Shown here piece by piece: positions 8,605 to 18,023 of a stretch of DNA of 64,000 nt. The notes below the pieces were generated by a model. The model was not told the origin of the DNA, ran no database searches, and worked only from the letters and a program-made list of their open reading frames with translations. Position 1 is the stretch's first letter; each line of letters begins with the position of its first letter. This stretch comes from Akkermansia muciniphila (GTDB lineage: Bacteria > Verrucomicrobiota > Verrucomicrobiia > Limisphaerales > BJHT01), in the NCBI GenBank assembly GCA_945861535.1, contig CAMAUZ010000033.1, positions 1 to 64,000 on the forward strand, written 5' to 3'. The position numbers and the translations under genes are program-made.

Positions 8605-9609
8605 ATGAACACCAACCCGCCCCGCCCCCAATCTCCCGCAGCCCCCGCCGGCACCACCGAACCCGCGGCGCCCACGACGCCGGCCGCGCTGCCGCTGCGC
8701 CATCTGCTCGTGCCCTTCGACTTCTCGGACGGAGCGCGCCAGACCGTTGCCGCCGCCGTCGCCCTCGCGCGCCCGGCCCGCGCCCGCCTCACCCTGCTCT
8801 ACGTGCTGCCCGTCACGCTGCCCGCCAACATCGGCCACGTCAGCGTCGTCCTCGACAACGGCAAGCTCCTCGCCAACGCCCGCGAACAACTCACCACCTT
8901 CGCGCACGCGGCCATCCCCGCCGAAATCCCCGTGGACATCCGAGTCGCCGAGGGCGGCCCGTATCACGAGATCAATGCCACGGCCCGCGCCCTCGGCACT
9001 GACCTCATCGTCATCGGCACTCGCGGCCTTTCCGGCGTGAAACTTCTCGTCCTCGGCAGCACCGCCGAACGCGTCGTCCGCCATGCCCCCTGCCCTGTCC
9101 TCACCTGGCACATCAGCGCCGACGCGCCCACGGCGGCCACGCCAGCCACGCCGTCCGTCCCGCCCGCGCCCGCGTTTCAGCACCTCCTCGTCCCCGTCGA
9201 TTTCTCGCCCGCCAACGACGAGGCCCTCCGCCACGCCGTGCGTTTCGCCAGCACGTTCGGCAGTCAGATCACCCTGCTCCATGTCATCGAACCGCCGCCC
9301 TATCCCGAATGGGGCTACGCCCACCTCACCCGCCGTGACGAAGCGCTGAAACTGGAAGCCCGAAAGAAACTCGACACCCTCGTCGCCGACCTTCAGCGCC
9401 AGGGCTGCCGGCTGAACCCCGCCCGCATCACGACCGGCGACGCCGACACGCAAATCGCTCACGTCACCGAGGAACTCCACCCCGACCTCATCATCCTGGC
9501 CACCCACGGCCACAGCGCCCTCACGCAGATGTTCCTCGGCGGCACCACCGAACGCGTCGTCCGCCACGCCGCCTGCCCCGTCCTCGTCGTGCGCGCCAAG
9601 ACCACCTGA
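8605..9609 (+). CDS. Tandem two-domain universal stress protein
   Basis: 334 aa made of two UspA domains. The first (about residues 30-170) ends with G-T-R-G-L-S-G-V-K-L-L-V-L-G-S-T-A and R-H-A-P-C-P-V-L. The second (about 188-334) ends with T-H-G-H-S-A-L-T-Q-M-F-L-G-G-T-T-E and R-H-A-A-C-P-V-L-V-V. Both keep the ATP-binding glycines. The first ~25 residues are Pro/Ala/Thr-rich. The frame is open upstream, but the ATG at 8605 follows the pattern of the neighbouring gene. It lies 63 bp upstream of ppsA in the same direction, suggesting common control with PEP synthase and the FNT channel. Confidence 0.92.
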   Translation: MNTNPPRPQSPAAPAGTTEPAAPTTPAALPLRHLLVPFDFSDGARQTVAAAVALARPARARLTLLYVLPVTLPANIGHVSVVLDNGKLLANAREQLTTFAHAAIPAEIPVDIRVAEGGPYHEINATARALGTDLIVIGTRGLSGVKLLVLGSTAERVVRHAPCPVLTWHISADAPTAATPATPSVPPAPAFQHLLVPVDFSPANDEALRHAVRFASTFGSQITLLHVIEPPPYPEWGYAHLTRRDEALKLEARKKLDTLVADLQRQGCRLNPARITTGDADTQIAHVTEELHPDLIILATHGHSALTQMFLGGTTERVVRHAACPVLVVRAKTT

Positions 9610-9672
9610 AGTTTCCCATCCCGTTCACCGCGTTCCTCCTGATCGTTTCTTTCAAAAAACATCCCGTAACCA

Positions 9673-12177
9673 ATGAAAACCCCACCCCCCGCCCGCTGGA
9701 TCAAATGGTTCGCCGACATCGCCATCGAGGATATCCCGCTCGTCGGCGGCAAGAACGCCTCGCTCGGCGAGATGTTCCGCGAACTCGCCCCGCAGGGCGT
9801 GAAAATCCCCGATGGCTTCGCCGTCACCGCCGAGGGTTACCGCCATTTCCTCAATGAAACCGGCCTCACCGCGCGCATCCGCGACCTCCTCGCCGGCCTC
9901 GACACCGACAACCTCGACAACCTCCGCACCCGCGGCCACAACGTCCGCCAGGCCATCGTCGCCGCTCCGCTCCCCGCCGATCTCGAACAGGAAATCCGCG
10001 CCGCCTACGATCACCTCAGCGCCAGCGCCGGCCTCGCCCTTGATGTCGCCGTCCGCAGCAGCGCCACCGCCGAGGATCTTCCCGACGCGAGTTTCGCCGG
10101 CCAGCAGGAAACTTATCTCAACGTCCAGGGCCACCTCGGACTCCTCGACACCTGCCGCCGCTGCTTCGCCTCGCTCTTCACCGACCGCGCCATTTCCTAC
10201 CGCGTGGACAAGGGTTTCGATCATTTCAAAATCGCCCTGTCCATCGGCGTCCAGCGCATGGTCCGCGCCGACCTCGCGTCGAGCGGCGTCATGTTCACCA
10301 TCGACACCGAGACTGGCTTCCGCGACGCCGTCCTCATCAACGCCGCCTACGGTCTCGGCGAAAATGTCGTGCAAGGCTCCGTCAATCCCGACGAATTCTA
10401 CGTCTTCAAACCCACGCTCAAAACCGGCTTCCGCCCCATCCTGCAAAAAATCGTCGGCACCAAAGAATTCAAACTCATCTACGACATCGGCGGCGGCAAA
10501 ATGGTGAAGAACGTCCCCGTGCCGCCCGGCGACCGCGCCAAGTTCGCGATCACCGACGACGAAATCCTCCAACTCGCCCGCTGGGCCTGCATCATCGAGG
10601 ACCACTACTCCGCCAAAAAAGGGCACGCCAGCCCCATGGATATTGAGTGGGCCAAGGATGGCCAGACCGGCGAACTCTTCATCGTCCAGGCCCGCCCCGA
10701 GACCGTGCAGTCCCGCAAGCAGCTCGACACCATCGAGACCTATCAGATCAAACAACGCGGCCGCGTGCTGGTCACCGGCCGCAGCGTCGGCGAACGCATC
10801 GCCACCGGTCCCGTGCACGTGATCCCGAGCGTCCAGTTCATCAGCCAGTTCCGCCCCGGCGAAATCCTTGTCACCGACAAGACCGACCCCGACTGGGAGC
10901 CGATCATGAAACAGGCCGCCGCCATCATCACCAACCGCGGCGGCCGCACCTGCCACGCCGCCATCGTCAGCCGCGAACTCGGCGTCCCCGCCATCGTCGG
11001 CACCGAACACGGCACCGAACTCCTCCGCGACGGCCAGCTCGTCACCGTCTCCTGCGCCGAGGGCGACACCGGTTTTGTGTACGAAGGCAAACTCCCTTTC
11101 ACCGTGCAAAAGACCGACCTCAAAAACCTCGGCCAGCCCAAGACCAAAGTGATGATGAACGTCGGCAATCCCGAGGAAGCCTTCTCCCTCTCCTTCATCC
11201 CCAACGACGGCGTCGGCCTCGCCCGCATGGAATTCATCATCACCACCTACATCAAAGCCCATCCCCTCGCGCTGCTCGATTACGACAAACTCACGCCCTC
11301 CTCCCTCGCCCCTGCCGCAGGGGAGAGGGCCGGGGTGAGGGGGCCGTCCGACAGTCCAGCTACCGCCCTCACCCCGGCCGCCGCCGCCGCCCTCAAAGCC
11401 CAACTCGACGCCCTCACCACCGGCTACCCCGACAAGCCCCAGTTCTTCGTCGATAAACTCGCGCAAGGCGTCGCCATGATCGCCGCCGCCTTCTATCCGA
11501 AAGACGTCATCCTCCGCCTCAGCGACTTCAAATCCAACGAATACGCCAACCTCATCGGCGGCCGCGCGTACGAGCCGACCGAGGAAAATCCGATGATCGG
11601 TTTCCGCGGCGCCAGCCGCTACTACCACCCGCGCTACCAGGCCGGCTTCGCCCTCGAATGTCGCGCCGTGAAAAAAGTGCGCGCCGACATGGGCCTCACC
11701 AACCTCAAGCTCATGATCCCCTTCTGCCGCACCGTAGCCGAAGGCCGGCGCGTCCAGGCCGAGATGGAAAAGCACGGCCTCAAGCGCGGCGAACGCGGCC
11801 TCGAGATTTACGTCATGTGCGAAATCCCCAGCAACGTCATCCTCGCCGACGAATTCGCCGAGATCTTCGACGGCTTCAGCATCGGCTCCAACGACCTCAC
11901 CCAGCTCATCCTCGGCGTGGACCGCGACAGCGCCATCGTCGCCCCCATCTTCGACGAGCGGAACGCCGCCGTGAAAAAAATGATCGCCCAGGTCATCGCC
12001 ACCTGCCGCGCCCGCGGACGCAAGATCGGCATCTGCGGCCAGGCCCCCAGCGACTACCCCGACTTCGCGCAATTCCTCGTCGAGCAGGGCATCCACAGCA
12101 TCTCCCTCAACCCCGACACCGTCCTCAAAACCACGCTCGCCATTTTGGAAAAAGAACGCGCCCTCGGAAAAACCTGA
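9673..12177 (+). CDS. ppsA: Phosphoenolpyruvate synthase
   Basis: 834 aa. Domain order is the N-terminal ATP-grasp domain (V-G-G-K-N-A-S-L-G-E at the start, S-S-A-T-A-E-D motif), then the swivelling phosphohistidine domain with G-G-R-T-C-H-A-A-I-V-S-R-E (catalytic His), then the C-terminal PEP/pyruvate TIM barrel with G-F-R-G-A-S-R-Y, D-M-G-L-T-N, G-S-N-D-L-T-Q and C-G-Q-A-P-S-D. This matches PpsA (pyruvate + ATP + water to PEP + AMP + Pi), not pyruvate phosphate dikinase. It is about 40 residues longer than the common ~790; much of the excess is a repeat-derived insertion near residues 545-565. It serves gluconeogenesis from pyruvate or lactate. Confidence 0.95.
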   Translation: MKTPPPARWIKWFADIAIEDIPLVGGKNASLGEMFRELAPQGVKIPDGFAVTAEGYRHFLNETGLTARIRDLLAGLDTDNLDNLRTRGHNVRQAIVAAPLPADLEQEIRAAYDHLSASAGLALDVAVRSSATAEDLPDASFAGQQETYLNVQGHLGLLDTCRRCFASLFTDRAISYRVDKGFDHFKIALSIGVQRMVRADLASSGVMFTIDTETGFRDAVLINAAYGLGENVVQGSVNPDEFYVFKPTLKTGFRPILQKIVGTKEFKLIYDIGGGKMVKNVPVPPGDRAKFAITDDEILQLARWACIIEDHYSAKKGHASPMDIEWAKDGQTGELFIVQARPETVQSRKQLDTIETYQIKQRGRVLVTGRSVGERIATGPVHVIPSVQFISQFRPGEILVTDKTDPDWEPIMKQAAAIITNRGGRTCHAAIVSRELGVPAIVGTEHGTELLRDGQLVTVSCAEGDTGFVYEGKLPFTVQKTDLKNLGQPKTKVMMNVGNPEEAFSLSFIPNDGVGLARMEFIITTYIKAHPLALLDYDKLTPSSLAPAAGERAGVRGPSDSPATALTPAAAAALKAQLDALTTGYPDKPQFFVDKLAQGVAMIAAAFYPKDVILRLSDFKSNEYANLIGGRAYEPTEENPMIGFRGASRYYHPRYQAGFALECRAVKKVRADMGLTNLKLMIPFCRTVAEGRRVQAEMEKHGLKRGERGLEIYVMCEIPSNVILADEFAEIFDGFSIGSNDLTQLILGVDRDSAIVAPIFDERNAAVKKMIAQVIATCRARGRKIGICGQAPSDYPDFAQFLVEQGIHSISLNPDTVLKTTLAILEKERALGKT
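11297..11345. repeat. Palindromic repeat inserted in frame in ppsA
   Basis: The sequence CCTCGCCCCTGCCGCAGGGG followed by AGAGGGCCGGGGTGAGGG resembles the CCCTCTCC/GGAGAGGG repeats of the intergenic regions. It encodes S-L-A-P-A-A-G-E-R-A-G-V-R-G between the A-L-L-D-Y-D segment and the G-Y-P-D-K-P segment, a place where other PEP synthases are shorter. Confidence 0.7.
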
Positions 12178-12227
12178 CCTCGGCCACCTTCCTGTCCCCA
12201 AGTCCCTGTCTTTAATCACCCTGCCCT

Positions 12228-13055
12228 ATGCCCGAAGTCTTCGGCTTTGATTGCTACTCACCCAAGGAAATCGCCGAGCGCGTCGAAAACGTCGGCGTCA
12301 CCAAGGCCAACCTCCCCCTGCTCTCCATGGCCGCGCTCGGCGTACTGGCCGGCGGCTTCATTGGGCTTGGCGCCCTCTACTTCACCATCGTCGCCAGCGA
12401 TCCCACGCTGCCCTTCGCCGTCACCCGCTTGCTCGGTGGACTTGTCTTTTCCCTCGGCCTCATCCTCGTCGTGATCGCCGGGGCCGAACTCTTCACCGGC
12501 AACAACCTGCTCGTCATGGCCTGGGTCTCCCGCCGCATCTCCACCGCCAAACTCGTCGAAAACCTCGTCGTCGTGCTCCTCGCCAACTTCATCGGTGCCG
12601 CCGGCCTCGCTTGGCTCGTGTCCCTCTCCGGCCACGCCAGTCTGAACGGCGGCGCGATCGGCCGCACGGCCATCGCCATTGCCACCACCAAATGCGCGCT
12701 GCCCTTCGGCGAAGCCTTTTGCAAAGGGATCCTGTGCAACCTCCTCGTCTGCCTCGCCGTCTGGCTCGCGCTGGCCGGCCGCACCGTCACCGACAAAATC
12801 CTCGCCATCATCTTCCCCATCTCCGCCTTCGTCGCCGCCGGCTTCGAACACAGCGTCGCCAACCTCTACTTCATCCCGCTCGGCATCTTCCTCTCGCCCG
12901 CCAACGCTCCCGCGCCCAACTGGGCCGGACTCCTTCACAACCTCCTCCCCGTCACCCTCGGTAACCTCGTCGGCGGCGCGGGCCTCGTGGGCCTCGTCTA
13001 TTGGGTGATTTACCGCCGCCAACCCGCCCCACCGCCGGCAAATCCGCCCCGTTAA
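12228..13055 (+). CDS. Formate/nitrite transporter family channel
   Basis: 275 aa with six predicted membrane helices. FNT hallmarks are L-F-T-G-N-N (Thr of the central constriction), T-K-C-A-L-P-F, and F-E-H-S-V-A-N-L-Y with the central His, followed by N-L-V-G-G. These channels form pentamers and move formate, nitrite, lactate or similar monovalent anions with protons. It follows ppsA by 50 nt and probably shares its transcript. Substrate cannot be told from sequence; the association with PEP synthase makes a fermentation acid plausible. Confidence 0.92.
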   Translation: MPEVFGFDCYSPKEIAERVENVGVTKANLPLLSMAALGVLAGGFIGLGALYFTIVASDPTLPFAVTRLLGGLVFSLGLILVVIAGAELFTGNNLLVMAWVSRRISTAKLVENLVVVLLANFIGAAGLAWLVSLSGHASLNGGAIGRTAIAIATTKCALPFGEAFCKGILCNLLVCLAVWLALAGRTVTDKILAIIFPISAFVAAGFEHSVANLYFIPLGIFLSPANAPAPNWAGLLHNLLPVTLGNLVGGAGLVGLVYWVIYRRQPAPPPANPPR

Positions 13056-13193
13056 TCCGCGCCCCCGCCCTTGTGCCGGATGCCCGCCCGGGGCCGGTCG
13101 CATCCGGGGTGCCGGTCGCCCGCTCACTTGCTTTTCACGGAGTGCCCCGCTTAACCTCCGGGCACTGAACGCCGCCCAAGCCACCATCGCGTA

Positions 13194-15449
13194 ATGGAAT
13201 CGCCCGCCGAAATCCGCATCTTCCTCTCGTGCGTCGCCGATGAATTTGTGCGGACCGATCCGAACAACCGCCTGGCCTTCGAATCCTACCGCGAATACCT
13301 CGCGCGCGAACTGCGCGACACCCGCGCCCGAGTGATCGTCAAGGAGGACCTCGTCCCCACCACGGGCGACCGCCTGCAAACGCTCGACGAGGCCGTGTCC
13401 AACGCCCAGTTGGTCGTGCATCTCATCGGCGACATGACCGGCGAGAACGCCGGCACCGAAGAGGTCGGGCGCCTGCGCCTCCGCCACGCCGCGCTCTTCG
13501 CGGATCAGCGCGCGCTGGCCGCCCGCCTCGAGGACCCCGCGCCGATCAGCTACACCCAGTGGGAATGCTACCTGGCGATCGAGCATCAGTCCCAGTTGCT
13601 GATCCTGGTGCCGGAGCCGGAATCGCTACGCTCGCCGTTTCATCAGCAAATGGAGGAGCAGGTTTTTTCCCAGGCCGGCCACCGGCGGCTCATCGCCATG
13701 CTCGGCAAACCGTGGGACACCTTCCTCGGCCATGACAGCCTCTGCCGCAAAGTGCTCGGCGCGCTCCTGCGCCACGGCCTCGTGCCGCTGGCCACCGAAG
13801 TCCCCGCCCGCCGCGATGGCCGCTCGCCCACGGCGGCCTTGCAGGCGGTCCTCGGCCTGATCGGCGTCAAGGGACCGGGCGTCCGCACGCCCCTGCCGCA
13901 AGACCCGGCCGCCGTCGCCAAGGCGGTCGCCGACACCCTGAAAAACGGCGGCGGCGAGAGCGGCACCGAACGCTTTCTGCGCGCGCTCCGGGCGGTCGGG
14001 ACGGACCGCCGCCTCACCCTGCAAAAACTGCTGCTGCTGCTCGATCAGCAGGTGACGAAAATGCAGGCCGCCGTGCAGGGCGAATCCACCGTCACCACGT
14101 TGTGCGACCTCGCCCTGGCCCAGCTCGCCGCCGGGGAATTCGAGGACGCCATGCAAACCTGCGTCGAGGCCGCGGAACTCGCCGAGCAGGCGATGAAAGA
14201 CGAGCCCGCAAAAGCGATCGAACACCGCCAGCAGGCCCTCAACGCCTACCTCCTCTGCGCCGACGCCGCCCGCGCCGCGCATCAGGCCGTGGCCGCCCAG
14301 GAGGCCGTGTTGCGCGGCTGCCGCCTCATCTCGCTGGCGCGGGAACCGCAGTTCTGGGCGGACTATTACTCGACTCTCGCCGACCTCCTGCTCTCGTTCG
14401 GCAAGGCCCAGGAAGCCGAGCCGTACATCCGCACCATCATGGCCCTGCAGGAGCAGCACGCCGGCCCGGCCAGCCCGCAGATGGCGACCGCGCTGGCCCT
14501 GCGCGCGCGCTGGTTTTACACCCGGCGCAAATGGCTGGAACTGGAGGCCGTCGCCGAACGCATCATCGGCATCCAGAATTCCCTGCCCGAGGCCGACCGC
14601 CCGCTCCTGCCCACCGCGCTAAACCACCTCGGCTCGGCGCTGTTGAATCAGGGGCTGCGCGAAAAGGCCGGCCCCGTCCTGCGCCAGGCCCTCGCCGAGT
14701 GCGAAGCCCGCCGCGGTCCCGACCACCCGGACACGCTGACCAGCGTGAACAATCTGGCCGGCTGGCTCTACTCTCATGGAGAAATGTCGGAGGCCGAACC
14801 GCTGCTGCGCCGCGCGCTCGCGGGCTTCGAGCGCGTGCTCGGCCCCGACCACCCGGACACCCTCAACAGCGTGAGCAATCTGGTGTACCTCCTGAATGCG
14901 AAAGGCGACCTGAAGGGAGCCGAACCCCTGCTACGCCGCGCCTTGGCCGGCCAGGAACGCGTGCTCGGCCTCGAACACCCCGACACCCTCACGACCCTGA
15001 ACAATCTCGCCTTCCTGCTCCGCACCAAAGGCGACCTCGGCGGCGCCGAACCCCTCTATCGCCGCGCCCTCGCCGGCTGCGAACGCGTGCTCGGCAAAGA
15101 CCATCCCGACACCCTCGGCAGCCTCCACAATCTGGCCGGCCTGCTCGATGCCAAGGGCGACCTCGCCGGCGCCGAAGCCCTGCTGCGCCGCGCCCTCGCC
15201 GGCCGCGAGCGCGCCCTCGGCCCCGACCATCCCAACACCCTCGGCACCCTCAACAATCTCGCCCGCCTCTTGCAGGACAAAGGCGACCTCGCCGAGGCCG
15301 AAACTCTCGCCCTCCGCGCCGCCGAAGGCGCGCGCACGACCCTCGGCGCCCAGCATGCCGAAACCAAACTCTTCGAGGAAAACCTCGCCGACATCCGCCG
15401 CGCCCTGGCCTTGCCGCCGGAGAAGGAAGTCGGGGCGAAGGGGAAGTAA
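13194..15449 (+). CDS. DUF4062/TIR-like N-terminus fused to kinesin light-chain TPRs
   Basis: 751 aa. Residues about 5-200 begin I-R-I-F-L-S-C-V-A-D-E-F, followed by a Y-R-E-Y-L segment, V-K-E-D-L-V and V-V-H-L-I-G-D-M-T-G. This pattern is like the DUF4062/TIR-related domains found at the N-terminus of bacterial signalling or conflict proteins. Residues about 200-490 are helical. The C-terminus holds five nearly identical 42-residue TPRs of the kinesin light-chain type (G-P-D-H-P-D-T-L-x-S-x-N-N-L). No NB-ARC/STAND ATPase lies between. It is soluble, with no signal peptide. The architecture suggests a sensor/effector protein, but the function is inferred. Confidence 0.75.
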   Translation: MESPAEIRIFLSCVADEFVRTDPNNRLAFESYREYLARELRDTRARVIVKEDLVPTTGDRLQTLDEAVSNAQLVVHLIGDMTGENAGTEEVGRLRLRHAALFADQRALAARLEDPAPISYTQWECYLAIEHQSQLLILVPEPESLRSPFHQQMEEQVFSQAGHRRLIAMLGKPWDTFLGHDSLCRKVLGALLRHGLVPLATEVPARRDGRSPTAALQAVLGLIGVKGPGVRTPLPQDPAAVAKAVADTLKNGGGESGTERFLRALRAVGTDRRLTLQKLLLLLDQQVTKMQAAVQGESTVTTLCDLALAQLAAGEFEDAMQTCVEAAELAEQAMKDEPAKAIEHRQQALNAYLLCADAARAAHQAVAAQEAVLRGCRLISLAREPQFWADYYSTLADLLLSFGKAQEAEPYIRTIMALQEQHAGPASPQMATALALRARWFYTRRKWLELEAVAERIIGIQNSLPEADRPLLPTALNHLGSALLNQGLREKAGPVLRQALAECEARRGPDHPDTLTSVNNLAGWLYSHGEMSEAEPLLRRALAGFERVLGPDHPDTLNSVSNLVYLLNAKGDLKGAEPLLRRALAGQERVLGLEHPDTLTTLNNLAFLLRTKGDLGGAEPLYRRALAGCERVLGKDHPDTLGSLHNLAGLLDAKGDLAGAEALLRRALAGRERALGPDHPNTLGTLNNLARLLQDKGDLAEAETLALRAAEGARTTLGAQHAETKLFEENLADIRRALALPPEKEVGAKGK
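14679..15308 (+). repeat. Five tandem 126-bp TPR-coding repeats
   Basis: Each unit encodes 42 residues of the form L-R-R-A-L-A-G-x-E-R-V-L-G-P-D-H-P-D-T-L. Strong identity between neighbouring units at DNA level suggests copy-number change by recombination. Confidence 0.85.
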
Positions 15450-15459
15450 TAAGCGGTAG

Positions 15460-15600
15460 CTATCAATCGTTGCGAAAGTTCGTGCCGGGATCGCAGTAAC
15501 AAGCAGCGCGTCCGGCTCCCTCGCCCCGTAAGGCACGAACGGAGGAGAGGGAGACTGAGGCCACGGTGCGGACGGAACGAACTTTCGCAAAGACTGATAC
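15460..15600. repeat. Interspersed repeat family A, short copy
   Basis: Ends are ATCGTTGCGAAAGTTCGTGC and CGAACTTTCGCAAAGACTGA, inverted relative to each other. The core is shorter than in the copies at 1953 and 32551, so it may be an internally deleted form. Confidence 0.8.
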
Positions 15601-15605
15601 GCAGT

Positions 15606-16358
15606 CGGGCCGAGGTTTTTGACCACCGAGACACGATGTCCACGGCGCGGCGCAGCCGCAACCCACGGAGCGCGGCGGTGTCCGCCGAGGACCAACCGCA
15701 GCAGCCCCGAAACGTCGTGGGCGCCCGTTGAAATCAGACGTTTCCCGTGCGGCCAACCGGCTGCGGCTGGTGCTCCGCGCACACAGCCGCGCTCCGGGAG
15801 AAATCCTCGCGTGGCGCGAGGAATTCGGAGCGCGGCATTTATGCCGCTTCAGCATGAGAGGCGCAGGCATGGTCGGACCCGTGACGACGTTCGAACGTTG
15901 AAGCGGCGTGAACGCCGCGCTCCGCTGGGTTTGCGGCTGCTCCGCCGTGTACTACAACCCTGCAAATTCTTTACGTGCCGCGAGGATTTTTCATGCCACG
16001 CCCGCCCCGTCGTTACTCCGTCACTTTCCCATTCCCCTGCCCCAAATTCCCCTGCCAAACTCGCCTGTGCCCCCCGAAGACGGAGGCGCCCGCCGCACAA
16101 AAGCGGTCCGAAAATTCCGCGCCCCTCTCCCGCTTCCCGCGCTGCGACCGTGGACCGGTCGCGCTCCTTCGGTTGCGACGCTGCCGCTCGCAGCGGCTCC
16201 GCACCTGCGACAACGCCAGAAATTCTCAGCGCCCCGACTCCGCTGTTGCCGCTGCGGCCAGGACGGCCGCGCTCCGCTTGCGCTGCGGCGCCGCCGCCCT
16301 GTGTTCAGCGCGTCTCCGTGGTCGAACAGTTCGGTTCGACTGGATGATCACGGACTAG
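15606..16358. repeat. Composite interspersed repeat block, family B
   Basis: A mosaic of repeat pieces. One part (about 16010-16060, a CCCCAAATTCCCCTGCC stretch) occurs in reverse complement near 35550-35590. Another (GCGACAACGCCAGAAATTCTC near 16215, with CCGCTGCGGCC nearby) occurs in the same orientation near 35690. So two copies share pieces in different relative orientation. The remainder to 16640 shows no gene. Confidence 0.65.
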
Positions 16359-16640
16359 TAATTCTTGATCAGTAAGCAGCCTACCCAGTCCTCGTCGCCG
16401 CCGGTTTGCTGATCCGCACCGATTTGGCAATCACTCAGCCGTCACTATTCAATGACCGGAGCGTGGGGGTCCCGCCCGCTCACGGAGCACTGGGAACGGA
16501 AACCGGCACTTAGACATTGAAGCCCCGCCGATTAGATGGAATAGAATGCGCAACTAAATCCACCACCACCCGACCCGAAGCAACCCGACGCGCCCGCGAC
16601 ATAACGAAACGAATAGCAACCCGAACCCGAACACCCCCTT

Positions 16641-17933
16641 ATGAAAAACTGCCACTACGCCTGCGCCTCCCCCGAGCACCAGATCGCCCGCCGCAGCTTC
16701 CTCGGGTCCCTTGCCGCCAGCACCGGCGCGGTGGTCGGCGGCCTCGGCTGGTTCGCGCAACCCGCCATCGCCGGCGCGCTCGCCAAGGACCAGAAACGCA
16801 TGATCGTCATCAACATGGCCGGCGGCCTCAGCCAGCTCGAAAGCTGGGACCCCAAGCCCGGCACCGACACCGGCGGCCCCTTCCGCGCCATCCCCACTTC
16901 CGTCCCCGGCATCCACATCTCCGAACTCCTCCCCCACACCGCCAAGGTGATGCACCACCTGGCGCTCGTGCGCGGCATCAACACCAAGACCGACGACCAC
17001 GGCAAAGGCGCCTACATGATGCTCACCGGCCGCCGCCAGATGCCCGGCCAGACCTATCCCGAGATCGGCGCGGTCGTCGCCAAATGCCTCGACTCCGACG
17101 AACGCTCCCTGCCCGGCCACATCCGCGTCACTGCGGGCGGCGGCGGCGGACGCGGCAGCGACTCCGCCTACCTCGGCCCGAAATACGCCAGCATCTCCCT
17201 CGGCAACGGCAACCCGCCGCAACACACCGCGCGCCCCGAGAGCCTCAGCGAACTGGCCCTCGCGCAGCAGAACGAATTCCGCCGCCTCGCCAACACCCAC
17301 TTCCTCTCCCGCCGCCGTACCGCGATGACCGACGCCTACGTCCAGAGCTACGAACAGGCCCTCGAACTGATGAAACAACGCGAAGTCTTCGACCTCACCA
17401 AGGAGCCGCAGAAAGACCACGACCGCTACGGCAAACACGACTTCGGCCGCCACTGCCTCCTCGCGCGCCGCCTGATCGAAAAAGGCGTCACCTTCGTGCA
17501 GGTCGCCCACTCGAACTACGACACCCACAACGAAAATTTTAACTTCCACTTCGAGCAGCTCGGCGAGTTCGACAAACCCTTCGCCACCCTCGTCACCGAC
17601 CTCGCCGAACGCGGCCTGCTCGACAGCACCCTCATCGTCGTCCTCTCCGAATTCGGACGCACCCCGAACATCAACCAGTACTACGGTCGCGATCACTGGG
17701 GCAAAGCGTGGAGCGTCTGCCTCGGCGGCGCGGGCATCGCGCGCGGCGCCGTCATCGGCAAGACCGGCCCCAAAGGCACCGAAGTCACCGAGCGCGAAGT
17801 CGATGCCGGCCACCTCTTCCACACCTACCTCCGCGCCCTCGGCGTCGGCTCCAAAGGCGCCTTCGACATCGCCGGACGTCAGGTGTTAATGGCCGATCCG
17901 GCATGTGGGCCGATCAAGGAGTTGCTGGGGTAG
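16641..17933 (+). CDS. DUF1501 (sulfatase-like) protein with Tat signal
   Basis: 430 aa. The N-terminus has a twin-arginine motif (A-R-R-S-F-L-G-S, residues 17-24) and a hydrophobic stretch to about residue 46, so export by Tat is likely. The body matches DUF1501, a member of the alkaline phosphatase/sulfatase-like fold: N-M-A-G-G-L-S-Q-L-E-S-W-D-P-K, L-V-R-G-I-N-T, then S-E-F-G-R-T-P with a following D-H-W-G. In Planctomycetota and Verrucomicrobiota DUF1501 genes usually follow a DUF1549/DUF1553 cytochrome-like gene; that partner is absent here. A WD40 gene, another common partner, lies 2.4 kb downstream beyond inserted cassettes. Confidence 0.9.
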   Translation: MKNCHYACASPEHQIARRSFLGSLAASTGAVVGGLGWFAQPAIAGALAKDQKRMIVINMAGGLSQLESWDPKPGTDTGGPFRAIPTSVPGIHISELLPHTAKVMHHLALVRGINTKTDDHGKGAYMMLTGRRQMPGQTYPEIGAVVAKCLDSDERSLPGHIRVTAGGGGGRGSDSAYLGPKYASISLGNGNPPQHTARPESLSELALAQQNEFRRLANTHFLSRRRTAMTDAYVQSYEQALELMKQREVFDLTKEPQKDHDRYGKHDFGRHCLLARRLIEKGVTFVQVAHSNYDTHNENFNFHFEQLGEFDKPFATLVTDLAERGLLDSTLIVVLSEFGRTPNINQYYGRDHWGKAWSVCLGGAGIARGAVIGKTGPKGTEVTEREVDAGHLFHTYLRALGVGSKGAFDIAGRQVLMADPACGPIKELLG

Positions 17934-18003
17934 CTGCGGGTATCGGATGGGATCACGCCCGCGATGACCGCGAACTTCAAAACCTTGGCACCGCTCAGTA
18001 TCT

Positions 18004-18010
18004 GTTAGGC
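18004..18010 (+). other. Integron-type core site GTTAGGC before a cassette gene
   Basis: GTTAGGC fits the GTTRRRY crossover core of integron attachment sites and lies 13 nt before the ATG of the next gene. I do not see the matching RYYYAAC half upstream, so this may be an attI-like or secondary insertion point. If so, recombination between G18004 and T18005 would define the left edge of a 592-bp cassette ending at 18596. Confidence 0.5.
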
Positions 18011-18023
18011 TGCTTCATACGCC

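Noticed and set aside
9652-12219. 855-codon minus-strand frame opposite ppsA
   Set aside because: Antisense shadow; ppsA has all its motifs on the plus strand.
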